NCBI GenBank assembly: GCA_026545225.1
Contig: CM048849.1
Coordinates: forward strand, 42,494,336-42,558,335
Direction: 5' to 3'
Length of the DNA: 64,000 nucleotides
Source: Cornus controversa
Lineage: Eukaryota > Streptophyta > Magnoliopsida > Cornales > Cornaceae
The notes below the pieces were generated by a model. The model made no database searches. It had not been told where the DNA came from and saw nothing but the letters and a program-made list of their open reading frames with translations. Shown one piece after another: positions 21,756 to 33,559 of the stretch (positions are counted from its first letter, which is position 1; each line of letters begins with the position of its first letter). A program made the position numbers and the translations under genes.

Positions 21756-23727
21756 ATATGTTTTATAGATTTCCAATTATTTCATGTAAATTTCTCTATT
21801 TATATTTTTATCATTTTATGTGAATTGTTTATTGATTATGTATTGTTTTATTTAAATCTTTTAAATGCTTTGGTTTGGGCTAGGGAAGAATCTAGGTTGG
21901 AATGGTTGGGTTAAGGATATGCTTAAGTTGTTGGGCCAGGGTTATAGTTATATTTTTATTGTTATTTTTTTTAATTTATTTAGTTTTTTAGAAAAACAAT
22001 AATAGAATAAAATTAATTAAGACAAAAGAAAACAATAAACTAGGTTCCTGCCGTTTACTTTACGCACAGAACTAAGAGAGTAAACGAAAGAGAGAAGAGA
22101 GTGAAGGAACGATCGGGTGAACGAGTTGTTGAATCGTTAAAGAGGCAAGTTTGACTCTTCTCTTCCCCTTTGAATCCGTATGCATAGTCTAGGTTTAAGA
22201 ATTTTGTTTATTTTGAAAATCTGTATATAATTGTATGTTTTATTTTTCTATTGCATCTTGATGATAAATTTCGTGAGAATTTATTATGCTAAACTGTATA
22301 TAAGAGTATAGATATATATATGTAAGAATATATGTATGTATATTTCATGTATGTGTAAATTGTATAGGAACTTGTTCATGCATGAATTTAGGATGAGGAA
22401 AATATGTTAATTCGTAAACCTTCTTTATTGTGATTGTCTAGAAAATGACCCTTGATCTTTAAGAAAATAGATCATGAGGAATTTGAGTTTGAATTTTTTG
22501 AATTTTGCGAAGAACCCTAGGAGTTGTGAATTGGGGGTTTTTGATTTGGGCTATTTTTCATAGGGATTTTTGCACCAAAGGGTAAAGGGGATCAAGGGGA
22601 AAAGAATGGGACAAAAATTAGAGCGAACGGAGGTCGGGGGACGCCGAAAAAACCCCCCAACGCGTTGGGGAAGAACGTTACAGCACGCGCGTGACCCCAC
22701 GCATGCAGCCGGTGCGTGGGGGAGCATGCTGCCGGCACCGGAGCTGGTCGATGGCCAAAAATTCATTTTTGGGCCCCACTCATGGGGGTCCACCTCTGGG
22801 TCCAATATGGGCCATTCCGAATTATTTTGATATTTTTTTTTAAAATTTTTGAAATTTTTGGAAAAACTTGAAAATTTGAAAATTTAATTTTTAAAAATAT
22901 TTTTATGCTTCCAAAAATTCCCAATTTTTTACTGTGACTTTCTGGATGTTAAAAGACTTTGATTTTAAATTTTCAACTCAGAATAATCTTCCCTTGTTGT
23001 TAAATTGATTTTTAAAGTGTCCAAAAGTTGGTTTTTTTATTTTCTGTAATTTTAGAAAATACTTCTATAATTCGAAAAATTACCAAATTTTTATTGTAAC
23101 TTTATGAAGGTTAATTAAACTTTGGTTTAAATTTTTAACTTGAAATTAGTTTCCCTTGGTGTTAAATTAATTTTTAAAGTGTCTAAAAGTTGGGTTTTCA
23201 CCTTCTTTTATTTTTAAAAAATATTTTAAAATTCCAAAAAATTCTAGAAAAATTTAGGTAAATTTATAGGATTAAAATGCACCCGTGTTTTAAATTTCAT
23301 GTGAATATGAGACTCTCTTGTGATTGTGTTGGTTGTAAACGTATGCCTCGAATTATGTTTTATTTTCTTTTTACTAGAAAAATATTTTTTTTAAATTTTC
23401 AAAAATTCCAGAATGATTTAATGGGGTTCTTAGAATTAGAATAGGCCCAAAAATCTAGATAAGAGTTAGGTTTAGACTCCCTCGTTGATTTGAGTGCATT
23501 GGAGGTTGGGTTGGGAAATTTCTTCTATAATGGATGCTTGGGTTATTTTATTTACTTGAATGTATTTTTTTTTAAGGATGTAAATGTCGAGTAAATACTT
23601 GATTATAAGTTACTTGTGAATGATTTGTCTTATGGTGATAATTTCATGTCGGATAATTGGAATTACTTTGTTTGTGCAAATTAAAATCGTAATGCACCTT
23701 GTTATTTTATGTTTCATATTGGGAATG

Positions 23728-23895
23728 TATCTTTATATTTTATTTGGCATGTAAAGATTGCACGGCGGATCAGGATCGCCCATACCTAATAAGGTATCTA
23801 TACATTTTATTTGGCATGTAAGGATTGTCCGGCGTGTCAGGATCGCCCACACCTAATAAGGTATCTATACATTATATTTGGCATATCATGATTGC
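23728..23895. repeat. 67-bp tandem repeat inside LTR-A, about 2.5 copies
   Basis: Units start at 23728, 23795 and 23862 and share TTTATTTGGCATGTA, CAGGATCGCCCA and CCTAATAAGGTAT. The inverted copy LTR-B has related tandem units (about 31230-31360, ATACCTTAATAGGTATT), so the array predates the split of the two copies. Confidence 0.85.
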
Positions 23896-24557
23896 ATAGA
23901 TTTAATAAAATGCATGCATATGTTTCTTTATTTTTGAACTTAAATAAAGTGTTCATTGTGAATATTAGGGGCCTGTTGGGATAATGCATAAAAGGATTTT
24001 TATTTTTTTTTGAAAACATGAACTGAGTAAGGAATGACTTGGATGTTTATACCTATATTTATCTCCTGTGTCCCTCACGCTGAGGGGATGTATATTGATT
24101 CTCTGATTAGGATGTAACAGATAGAACTTGCTCGTGGATTTAACCCACTTTGTTGATATTTCAGGTCCCAAGCAGGTTCCCTCGCGAGGATAGAGTACTA
24201 GGATTGGTTGTGGCAGACATCTACTCTCATCGGTCACAGGGTAGGAATCTATATTATTATTCAAGAGTCAAACTATGAACTCATTTGGAGATTTTGGTTG
24301 TTGGTTTAAATTAGAATATTTACTTTTGTTCATTCTGGTTAAGGGGTCCTTGGGTTACGGGATTTTCAAATTATATAACCAGACATAAAATTATTTATTT
24401 ATCGATTATTTCAATTCAGTGGAATTTTCTGTTCATCTTTAGAAGTTATTTATTTCTGTCTTTTGTCATCTATGCTTGTTGCTATCAGCTCTTAACATTC
24501 CTCAGGTTATGTATGAGACTGACACCTCATGCGCGAAATTTTCTGGGGGGTATTTCA

Positions 24558-25108
24558 TTAAATGTGCATGGTTTTATATTTTGACTATATATAATTGGGA
24601 CGGGGTGTTAACTACTCAATCCGACCCTGCCCCGAACCCAAATCAGATTAATATCTCTTTACCCAAACCTGCTCTTATTATTTTTAATACAACACCAGAA
24701 ATCCACTGGGACGGGACGAGACGAATTGCCACCCTTATACAAGGTATTGAAATAGTAGGTCGACTCATTCACTAGTTTCAATACCCTAAGACTCACTACC
24801 CTATGACCCATTGTAGTGGGACTCGTCCTTATTTTAGCAAAACAATAGTTGTGACTACCCTAGTAAAGAGGAACTTGTAAGCAAAATAATAATCTAACAA
24901 TAATTAAATAATTTTAATAAATTGATTTGACCTAAATTAATATGTATCTATACCCTATTTGATAGAGGTATTGCATATCGCATATCAATTCTTAGTTGTC
25001 TAAACTTTAACGGAAAAAAAAAAAACTTTATTGCCTCCGGGGTTTAAATTAGTCAATTAGATATACGTAGAATTGGAGTTTAAATTCGACGATTAAAATG
25101 AAGAATTG
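24558..25108. other. Intergenic DNA with a MITE-like end
   Basis: Around 24600-24745 there are GC-rich pieces ending GAATTGCCACCCTTATA, which resembles the right end of the hAT-type MITE whose left-like end is at 20363. The rest is AT-rich with no gene. Confidence 0.4.
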
Positions 25109-25346
25109 TGTTGGTTGATGGAACCAACACATCTCCCCACTGTTTGTTTTAAAACTAAGTTTCCATATTCAGATACGTCTTATATCATATTTATGAGATA
25201 GGAGGCATATAGTCCATGGTTCAGTTTTTCATACAAAGGATAGGGTTAAAGAATGTTTCTGAAAAAGTATTGTTTTCAAAGTGAGTTTTCATATTCGGGT
25301 TGTCTCCTATCAAATTTGTGTGATTTGTGTTGAAATTATTTTGACA
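25109..25346 (+). repeat. LTR remnant with adjacent primer site
   Basis: Begins TGTTGG, ends TTTTGACA, and is followed at once by TGGTATCAAAGC (25347-25358), a one-base variant of the Met-tRNA primer site. No gag or second LTR follows, so this is an isolated 5' LTR/PBS fragment of an unassigned element. Confidence 0.55.
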
Positions 25347-25358
25347 TGGTATCAAAGC

Positions 25359-26375
25359 TTACAAATGCATAAATTTTGGTATGTTATGTAACAGTACTCA
25401 ATTATATGGAATCTTCTCACATTATGATAAATCCACATAAAAGGAAGGAACTTCTACAAAACAGAATTGCTAAAATGCTACATTCAATGTTCAAGCATAT
25501 AGATGATGATCAGATATTATGAGTTGCGTGGTGCAGAAATGGCTGTGAAATGTTTTAATTTTAGTCAATTAAAATTAAAACAATGACACAAAACAGTAAA
25601 TAAAGTAAAATAAGATATGACACGTGGAATTTTTTTATGTGGAAACACAAAGGAAAAAACAACAGAAGCTAGTCGTCTCTAGTGTTACCAATCTACTCTC
25701 TCAAAGCAAAGTAACATTAACTCTGTCTCAGTCTCACACCCACTTCATTCTACCAAGAATTAGTTATTGAATAGATGACTCCCGCGACTCCTCGTCTAGT
25801 TTTTGCAGACTCCAGACTTACTCCTTAATCCTTGCAAACGGGTTGCTAAAAGAATACGAATGCTCCGTAAATACTCTGTCCCTTTCATAGTGATTGAACC
25901 GCCTTCTTTGCAATCACGGTGATAAAAAAAAAATCTTGATACTCCGATCAACCATAGAAAGCTCTGTATGCCGCTCATCAGGTAGAGAACATCGCCCGAA
26001 ACACACTGTTGTGTAATAGTGTGCTCTCAAATAAAGAAAAACAAAACGGAAAAAAATCAATGGTGATTTTTCTCTCAAAAACTCTCACAAAAACCCTAAT
26101 AGAGAAAAATAGTCTATATTTGTGCATATCTCAAAACCAGATGAGTAGAGAGCTTATAAAGCCAAGAGAGTCATCAATAGATTTGAAAAAGGTAGTTTAA
26201 AATTAAGGACATCTAAAAACAAGTTCCAAAATCAAGTAGAAAACATGAGTTATATTAAAATTCGGAATCAGGAAATGTGTTCGTGAAGTCATTTGGAGAA
26301 AATAAAAAAAATCAGAATACATACGCATTGGTGGAAAAGTGTAACGCGTTGCAAAGATACTCAGAAAAATATTAA
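25359..26375. other. Non-coding DNA, possibly the rest of an LTR fragment
   Basis: No protein similarity seen. The style of 25620-26160 (ACACGTGG, CTCTCACAAAAACCCTAATAG) resembles the LTR family found at 29908, 34750 and 62457, but I cannot align it by eye. Confidence 0.35.
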
Positions 26376-26839
26376 GGTCTTGTTTGGTTTGCAACTTATA
26401 AAATTATTTTCAAGAACAGTTTTCAAAGAATTAAAACAGAAAATAGTTTCCAGTTTTTTTAGTTTAAAAATCCACTTGGTTTGGAAATTTACAAAATAGT
26501 TTTCAAATAACAAAAAATCATAAATCTGATTAATTGTATCTACTGAAAATAATTTTCTAAATTAAGAAAATAAAGTATATTGCACATCACTCTTTTATTT
26601 ATTTATTTTTAAGATGTTAACTACTAATACAATAATTTTTTTTTCCAAAGTCTACTAATGCAATATTTATTAATAAGTGTTGGAAGTGCATTACTTTTAA
26701 GCTAGTATTCTAAACTGAATAAAAATTGTACAAGTAAAATATCACAAGTTTAAATAAAACATGAGAAGTACATGACTTGATTCAATTTAAATATAGTTAC
26801 TTCAAGTGTCATATGCACTTTTATTTGTATAATCATTAA

Positions 26840-28140
26840 GTTTAGTTATACATAACCAAAACAAAACATTAGAGAATTAAAGAGACAAAGATTCATCAAG
26901 CATTGCCTGCAAATGATGCCCACATAAAATTCGTCATGTGATTTTCTATAGGTCGCCATTTGTACTGCACCATCATCATATAAGTTAAGATGATTCACTA
27001 TACCATATCCACTACTTCTACCATTCCCCCCATCAACGATATTCTCATTTTCTTCTCCAAACTCCATAAAAAAGTATCATCTAATGCATTTTGACGAATG
27101 AAATTGTGAATTGTGCAACAAATATTTACTATGAGTCGTTGTCTAGTCAACTTATAAAAAATCATAAGCTTCAAAATAGGAAAACGAGCCTTTAAAACTC
27201 CAAATCAACGTTTAATGACATTGCGAAGTGATGAATGCCAATAGTTAAACAATTCATTTTCACAATGTGGTTGCCAATTGCTACCCCTATAGTTTTGTAG
27301 ACAATATATTTGACCAGGATGTGGAGAGAGAAATCCTTGCGTGCATGAGTAACCAAAATCAATTGCATAATATTTTTCTGCAAAATATTATTTAAATTTT
27401 TTTAGAGTAATCATTAATATCAATTGGTACAGGGAATCGTTAGTATGCTAATATTAATGTTAGAAAGGCATAAGTGTTACCATCAGTTGGTACATGGAAT
27501 CGTGCAATAGCTCTTGTAATTACGTCATAAAAAATCCTCGAGTCATTTTTTATACCCTCAACCCACATAAACGAAAATAAAGATCATATCAAATGAGCAA
27601 GCACACATAATCTTTGGTGTCATTATAGCATTTTTTCCTCTATAAAGAGTTTGTTTGCTAATACGTGCAAAAATATTTACATGTGTACCATCAATTGATC
27701 CAATGCATTTCTAAGATAAATGAAGTTAAAACAAAATACATAAAAAGAGATTATAAAATGAATGAACATAATTCAAGCAAAGAAAGTAATACCTGAAACC
27801 AAGTATAGTATTTGGAACTATTGTGTATATGAGAAGGCACGTCATTGCTTTGTGGTAGACGTATGAGGCTTTTTCCAAGGCGACATATTGCTCTCAATAT
27901 GGGCTTAAAATGTCTAGAAATTATTTTTCCAGAATGTTGAAAACATTCAAATCATTCAGCTATCACTGCATGACAAATATTATGTCCTATAATGAACCAA
28001 AACATTGCATCTGACTCCTCAATTGAAATTGTATATGTGTCTTCGAACAATTGATGTTTTCTCAATATTCGACAAATTTTTATTAATACTTCTCTATCCA
28101 TGCGTAATATATCAAAACACCGACCGACATGATCATTCAT
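26840..28140 (-). pseudogene. PIF/Harbinger (HARBI1-like) transposase remnant
   Basis: DDE transposase fragments in several frames, read on the minus strand. The N-terminal region (28140-27952) is the helix-turn-helix-like part with ISIEE. About 27700 reads CIGSIDGTHVNIFAR, holding the first catalytic Asp. About 27360 reads a divergent form of the VDSGY segment; about 27230 reads HSSLRNVIKR, where the family has NVIER, so the catalytic Glu has become Lys; a TGA follows two codons later. The FPILK and CCTIHNFIRQN segments (about 27190 and 27110) complete the C-terminal half. Multiple stops and frame changes plus the Glu-to-Lys change make it inactive. Confidence 0.85.
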
Positions 28141-28597
28141 GACCTGTTAAACCTTGGGTACTTTGGCCCTAAAGGAATTTTCAAACTCTAACAACAAATT
28201 CACAGCTACCTCACACAAGAATTCATTAAGATCTTCTTCTTTTGAATTACTAGACGATGAAGATGATGTGTCACTCCAATATATGTCTTCTATCTTGCTT
28301 TTCCAATAACCTAGACAAAAATTTAATAATCAATATAAATTATTTCATTAATAAAATTAACCAACTAAACTTATCACCACCACCAAACATTAATTGTTTA
28401 AGAAATCAAGGTAAACCACACTAAAGTTTTTATAACATAAACATAATAAATCGTCCCCACATGAATATAACATAAAGTCATATGCATGAAGAAAAAAAAT
28501 AGTTCAACAATACAAAAAATCAAATATTGTTTCAAGTCAAATGCATCCATAAACAAAACCATACTATAAAGTAACAACCCAAATCAATCATTGTCAT

Positions 28598-29560
28598 TTA
28601 CAAGCTATTCAACCAAGCAATCTTCTTGGAAATAGGCACATTAAGGAACAATTTTCTATAGTGCTTTTCCATGAACTTTTTCACTGCCATCAAATATGTG
28701 CCATCATCTATCCCATTAATTGAATTAAGGCATTCAACGCATTGAGAAAAAGAATGTTGATTTTTAGGTAGTGAGCTAGTCGCCTCTTGATTTTGTGTCA
28801 TTTTCTTATACCTCTTCGCCTTAACTTCATAAGTTTCAGTCCTTGCTTTAGAAGCCTCAACAAAGAAAGTAAGAGCATCATTCAAGGAATCTTTTTTAGA
28901 TTCATTTTTTTGCACGACAATCGGTGGGTGTGGAGTTATGATGACGGCGATTGCTGTCTTCAGCTACAGCATTTTTTGAATCAGTTTCACCCTCAGCGGT
29001 TACATTAATATGGACACCTGCATTGAAAAACTCTTCCTCTAGCTCTCGTTCTTCATCTGTATTAGGTGGCTCTTGAGTGGATGCATAGTGAAGTTGGCCA
29101 ATAACAATCGACCTATTAAAATGACTCTTAATAATCTATAATTCTCACAATCTTTTTTTTTTTAAAACACCTAGCATAGGGATGAACTTGTCAAAGAAAA
29201 AAATATTGTATAAATAAGCATACCAAAAAAATTGACTGACTATTGTAAAAGAATGAATTTAATAGATATTTAACCTGCAAATATCTTTGTCAATTTTCTT
29301 CATTTGCAATAACAATGTTTGTTTCTGCATCCCAACCAAATCCAGTTGGCTCGTTCAATAGAGTTAAAAACTCACGATACTTTATGCGTAACCGATTAAA
29401 TTTTTTTACTTTAGTTGTTTCACACTCTATCTGTGGTTAGTCCTTTTTTGGAACTCCTCCTTGATTTGTTTCCAACACTTAGTGGTAAATACTCCAGACG
29501 ACATATTCCCTTCGTTAACCTCATCAACCATTACGTCAATAAAACCTTTTTTTCAATTGT
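28598..29560 (-). pseudogene. Harbinger Myb/SANT-like partner protein remnant
   Basis: Minus strand. About 29530-29280 reads a Myb_DNA-bind_3-type domain in two frames (TTKCWKQIKEEF, then KFNRLRIKYREF and GFGWDAETN), with stops. A linker with acidic residues follows, then 28915-28598, an open stretch of 105 codons ending KKIAWLNSL, which matches the C-terminal conserved block of this family (Cys-containing CVECLNSINGIDDGTYL). The protein partners the transposase and binds transposon ends in characterised PIF/Harbinger systems. This copy is broken. Confidence 0.78.
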
Positions 29561-29907
29561 GAAGCCCATAGAGCTGACTCCTCAACATCAGAAATTTCTT
29601 CTGGAATCAGAATTCAACAGATTATGCATAAATCTATATGTTATTGAATAAAACTATATAATGGCAAACTAACACCATAAAAAACAAACAAAAAAAATTC
29701 TTAAAATAATATAGAGTATCATATTAGCATGACATTTTAGATCTCATGCTTAAACTTTATTTGGTTGCCTAGTTGGACTTTAACCAATTATGAGAATAAT
29801 ACATTTGTCATTAAAAAATATCTTATACTTAAATGTCGATCGTTTCACAGTTTGTATTATTTTAAGCATGAATGTCTTAATAGCTCATTATTTGGGAAGA
29901 GATACTC

Positions 29908-30560
29908 CCAAAGTATATATTACGATGTGATGATAAGTAAACAAGTATGTAACAAATCAAAGCAATTTGAAAGAACACACTAAGAATTTTACATGGTTCT
30001 GCTAAACACGCCTATGTTCACAGAAAATTTGATTTTACTATATAGATTGTAATAATACAAATTGAAGGATTGTGTCAAGAGTACACTCAACTCTCAACCC
30101 TTTTCCCATATACACCAAATCTCATTTAAACAGAAATCACAAATTCTAAACAAGAATTCTCTCTCTAAGTACCCTCACAAAAACAATAAGAGTATAACAT
30201 CTACACAAGAGTTTTCTACTCTCTTTTCTTCTCTGCTTGTCCCCCCAAGTAACACGATTTACAAGAAAGCAAATGGCAAATAAAAAGGAAATAAAACAAA
30301 AATAGGGTGGCCAATAATTTGAGCCAACTGAATAAACTCTCCCTTGCTGAATTTTTTTTATAAGTAGACTCCCGCTTGCAAATTCACAAACGATCCATCG
30401 ACCTTTCAAACTCCAGCTACACATAACCCGAATCAAGTATAAAACAATACTCCTCTTGATCCACATGACCAATATATTTATGTAGCTGTTTCAAGTCAAC
30501 ACTATCAAGTGACTTTGGAATGGGGTTTCGATGTAACCCTTCTCCAAGTAGAAATTTTGA
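29908..30560 (-). repeat. LTR copy of the copia-3 family, truncated
   Basis: Shares with 34750-35190 and 62457-63050 the run from GATGTGATGATAAGTAAA through CAAGAATTTTAC, AAGAGTACACTCAACTCTCAA and TAAGAATTC/CAAGAATTC to GCCAATAATTTGAGCC. The outer left end present in the other copies is missing. It ends against LTR-B. Confidence 0.7.
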
Positions 30561-33158
30561 TGAAATACCTCCAACAGAATTTCGCGCATGAGGTGGCCAG
30601 TCTCATACACAAAACTTGAGAGATATATGCAACTGGTAGTAAGAAGCAAAGAGTATAAAATATAAAATGAAATAATTGTAAAACAGAATAGAGAATCCCT
30701 CTGAATTAAAATAACCGCTAAACAAATAAGTGTGCGTCTGGTAATACAATTTGGAAGTCCCGTAATCCAACGACCCCTTAAAAAGAATGAACAGGAGTTT
30801 GTAACCCTAAATTAAAACTAACAACCAAAGTCTCCAAAAAGTTCATAGTTTGAATTATTGAAGAAGAAGATAAGTTCCTACCCTGAGACTGGTGAGAGGA
30901 GATATCTGTCACAACCAACCCTAAAACTCTATCCTCGCGGTGGAACCTGCTTGGGACCTGCAATATCAACAAAGTGGGTTAAACCAACGAGCAAGTCCTA
31001 TCTATTACATCCCAATCAGAGAACCAATATACATACCCCCATTATGAGGGACACAAGAGAAAAATACAAGTGAATATATATAGGTCATTCCTTATCCAGA
31101 TCATATTTTTAAAATGCATATCATCTTTTACAATGTTCCATCAAAACTCATCTCATACAAAAGTGAACACATTCTTTAAGTTTAGAAGAGAGAAACATAA
31201 GCATGTATAATATCAAGTTTAAGCAATCCTGACATGCCACTATTTTTTTATCCTTGGATACCTTAATAGGTATTGGCAATCCTTGCATGCCTCCTTTAAC
31301 TTGAGATACCTTAATAGGTATTGACAATCCTACATGCCCCGGCAAGCCTTACATGCCTCCCAAACTAACTTACAACATGAAATAAAATAAAGTGTATCAC
31401 GATTCAAATTGCACAAACGAAATGATTTAAATTAACGGATATGCAATCATCACAATAAGACAACCCGTTCACAAATAAATCAAAACCAAGTATATCATGG
31501 ATATTTATAATTTCAAAGGAAAATACAGTCAAAGAGTAAAATAATACAACCATCCATTTTAGGAGCAAACACCTAACCAAACCTCCAATGTATCTAAACC
31601 TTCGAGGGAGTCAAAACCTAACTTTAATTCAAGTTCTGGGCTCATTCTGCTTCTAAGAACCCTATTTAATCATGCTGGAATTTTTGAAAATTTTAAAAAA
31701 TATTTTTCTAGTAAAAGAAAATAAAACATAGTTTTGAGGCATACTTTTAAAATCAATAAAACCTTGAGGGAAACTCATTTCTACTTGAAATTTAAAACCC
31801 AAGTGTCTTTTACCCCTATAAGGTTACCTAAATTTTTTTAGAATTTTTAAAATATTTTTTAAATAAAAAAAGGTGAAAAATCCAATTTTGAGACACTTTA
31901 AAAATCAATTTAACCTCGAGGGAAGCTAATTTCGACATAAAATTTAAAATCCAAGTTCAATTAACCACCAGGAAGTTGAAATAAAATTTTGAAAATTTTT
32001 GGAAATATTTAAGTATTTTTAAAAAATGATTTTTTGAATTTTCAAGATTTTGCAAAAATTTCAAATATATAGAAAAAAATAGTAAATCAACTCGGGATGG
32101 GCCTAGAGGTGGGCCCCCACGAGTGGGGCCCAAAAACAATTTTTGGGCACAGGCCGGATGCGCCCTAATGCACCTGGTCGTTTCTTCTCCAACGCGCTGG
32201 CTACTTCTCCAGCCATTTTTCGGCACTTCCTGACCTCCGTTTAGCCCCATTTTTGTATCAAACTTCTCCTCTTGATCCCCTCTACCCATTGGTACAAAAA
32301 GTCCCATAAAAAATGGCCCGAATCGAAAACCCCCAATTCACAAGTTGAGGGTTCTTTGCAAAATTTTCAAAATTAAAGCCAAATTCTGCAACTATCTAAT
32401 TTTCTAAAGATCAAGGGTCATTTACTAAGCAATAACAACATAAATGGGTTACAAAATATCATCCCTTTCCCACCTAGATTCATGCTCGTACGATTTTCAT
32501 ACAATATACCCATACTTTTTATATATATATGCACATATCTATACATATATAAATCTATACACCTATAGTCAGCCAGCATACTAAATTACATGAATTTCTC
32601 CAATAAGAAACAACAGAATATAACATCAAATCATATAAATATTTCAAATATAATCATAAGCTCAAAACCTAGACTATGTATACAGATTCAAAGGAGAAAA
32701 GAAGAATCGAACTTGCCTTATTGTCGACCAAAACTTGTCCTTACGATTTGCTCCTTCTCTCCCTTCTCTCTTGCATCTACACTCTTGGTTTCTGTGTGTA
32801 AAAAAAATGATAGAAACCCTATTCTCCTATTTTCTTTTGTTTTATTTTTTTTTTCTAGAAACTAAATAAACTCCAAAAACAACAAAGAAATAATAAAAAT
32901 ATTACAAGCATAAACCCTAGCCAATCAACATAATTGTACTCCTAGCCCAGTCATTCCAGTCCAACTCTAACCCAATCCAACATTAAAATAAAAGAAAATT
33001 CAAAGACCTAGTCCACTCCGAAATAAATAATAAAAACTCTCTAGCAATCTAAAGCATTAAAAAAAATTTAAATAAGACAAAACACAATCAACAAAGCAAT
33101 TCACATGAAATAATAAAAATAAATAAAGCATTTATATTAAAATAAATGACGTTAGAAT
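30561..33158 (-). repeat. Inverted copy of the long LTR (LTR-B)
   Basis: Reverse-complement relative of LTR-A. The left end reads TGAAATACCTCC (LTR-A ends GGGGGTATTTCA); shared landmarks include TTTCGCGCATGAGGT, CCTGCTTGGGACCTG, AACAAAGTGGGTT, the ATACCTTAATAGGTATT tandem units and the GGGCCC-rich patch at 32110-32160. The right (biological 5') end is not intact: it runs into a palindrome and a second LTR-like segment. Confidence 0.65.
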
Positions 33159-33222
33159 GTAATATCTCAAAATTTTGATGTCATTTATTTTAATTTAAAT
33201 GTTTTATTTATTTTTATTATTT
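33108..33222. repeat. 43-bp arm palindrome at the LTR-B edge
   Basis: Left arm 33108-33150 and right arm 33180-33222 are near-perfect inverted repeats (AAATAATAAAAATAAATAAA... / ...TTTATTTATTTTTATTATTT) around a 29-bp spacer that contains TGTAATATC. It marks the junction between LTR-B and the TRIM-like segment. Confidence 0.85.
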
Positions 33223-33448
33223 CTTATGGATGTGTGCAAGAAGAGACACTAGGCTGAGCTACCACATTGGCAGGCTACATGGTGCTTAATCCCACATCGC
33301 CTGAGTGTGGAGAAGGGGATATGCTTATATGTAGTGTGTTCTCTCCAAATTGTATGAGACATTTTGGGATAAAACTCAAAAGCAAAACCGTGCGGGCTTA
33401 GGCCCAAAATGGACAATATCATACTATCAGGTAGAGCAGGGTATTACA
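33159..33448 (+). repeat. Chimeric TRIM-like LTR, 290 bp
   Basis: Begins TGTAATATCTC (similar to the start of LTR-A) but from about 33230 on it matches the TRIM LTR at 21506-21755: GGCTGAGCTACCACA, GTGTGGAGAAGGGGATATG, TTGTATGAG, AAGCAAAACCGTGCGGGCTT, ending GGGTATTACA. It therefore joins the 5' part of one LTR type to the 3' part of another. Only one copy; no primer site follows. Confidence 0.7.
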
Positions 33449-33559
33449 TTTCATATCACCCTCATTTTTTTGGAAATGTGCAACCTGTGTCTTCGATAAA
33501 TCAAATGAAACAAATCTCAAGATCTTGTTACCATGTCAATCTCATTTCCTATCCATAAT

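Larger units (their letters stand above)
21017..24557 (+). repeat. Long LTR, probably a Ty3/gypsy solo LTR (LTR-A), with nested TRIM
   Basis: Begins TGTAATACCCCG and ends GGGGGTATTTCA, so it has TG...CA ends and short inverted ends (TGTAATACCCC / TGAAATACCCC). Flanks TTCAA and TTAAA agree at 4 of 5 positions, a possible worn target duplication. Excluding the 569-bp TRIM and its duplicated site it is about 2.97 kb. It contains a GC-rich patch (22640-22800) and a 67-bp tandem repeat (23728-23895). No pol domains are inside or next to it. An inverted, diverged copy is at 30561-33158. Family is inferred from the end sequence style only. Confidence 0.55.
26376..29800 (-). mobile_element. Decayed PIF/Harbinger transposon with both gene types
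   Basis: Left end GGTCTTGTTTGG at 26376, preceded by TAA, matches the Harbinger/Tourist end style and TWA target. Inside, on the minus strand, lie a Harbinger transposase remnant and a Myb/SANT-like partner remnant, the two proteins known for PIF/Harbinger elements. The right terminal repeat was not found, so the right boundary is approximate. Confidence 0.72.

Noticed and set aside
22551..22830. Opposed 84 and 86 codon frames in a GC-rich patch
   Set aside because: Part of the long LTR; the inverted copy at 32.1 kb does not keep the frames.
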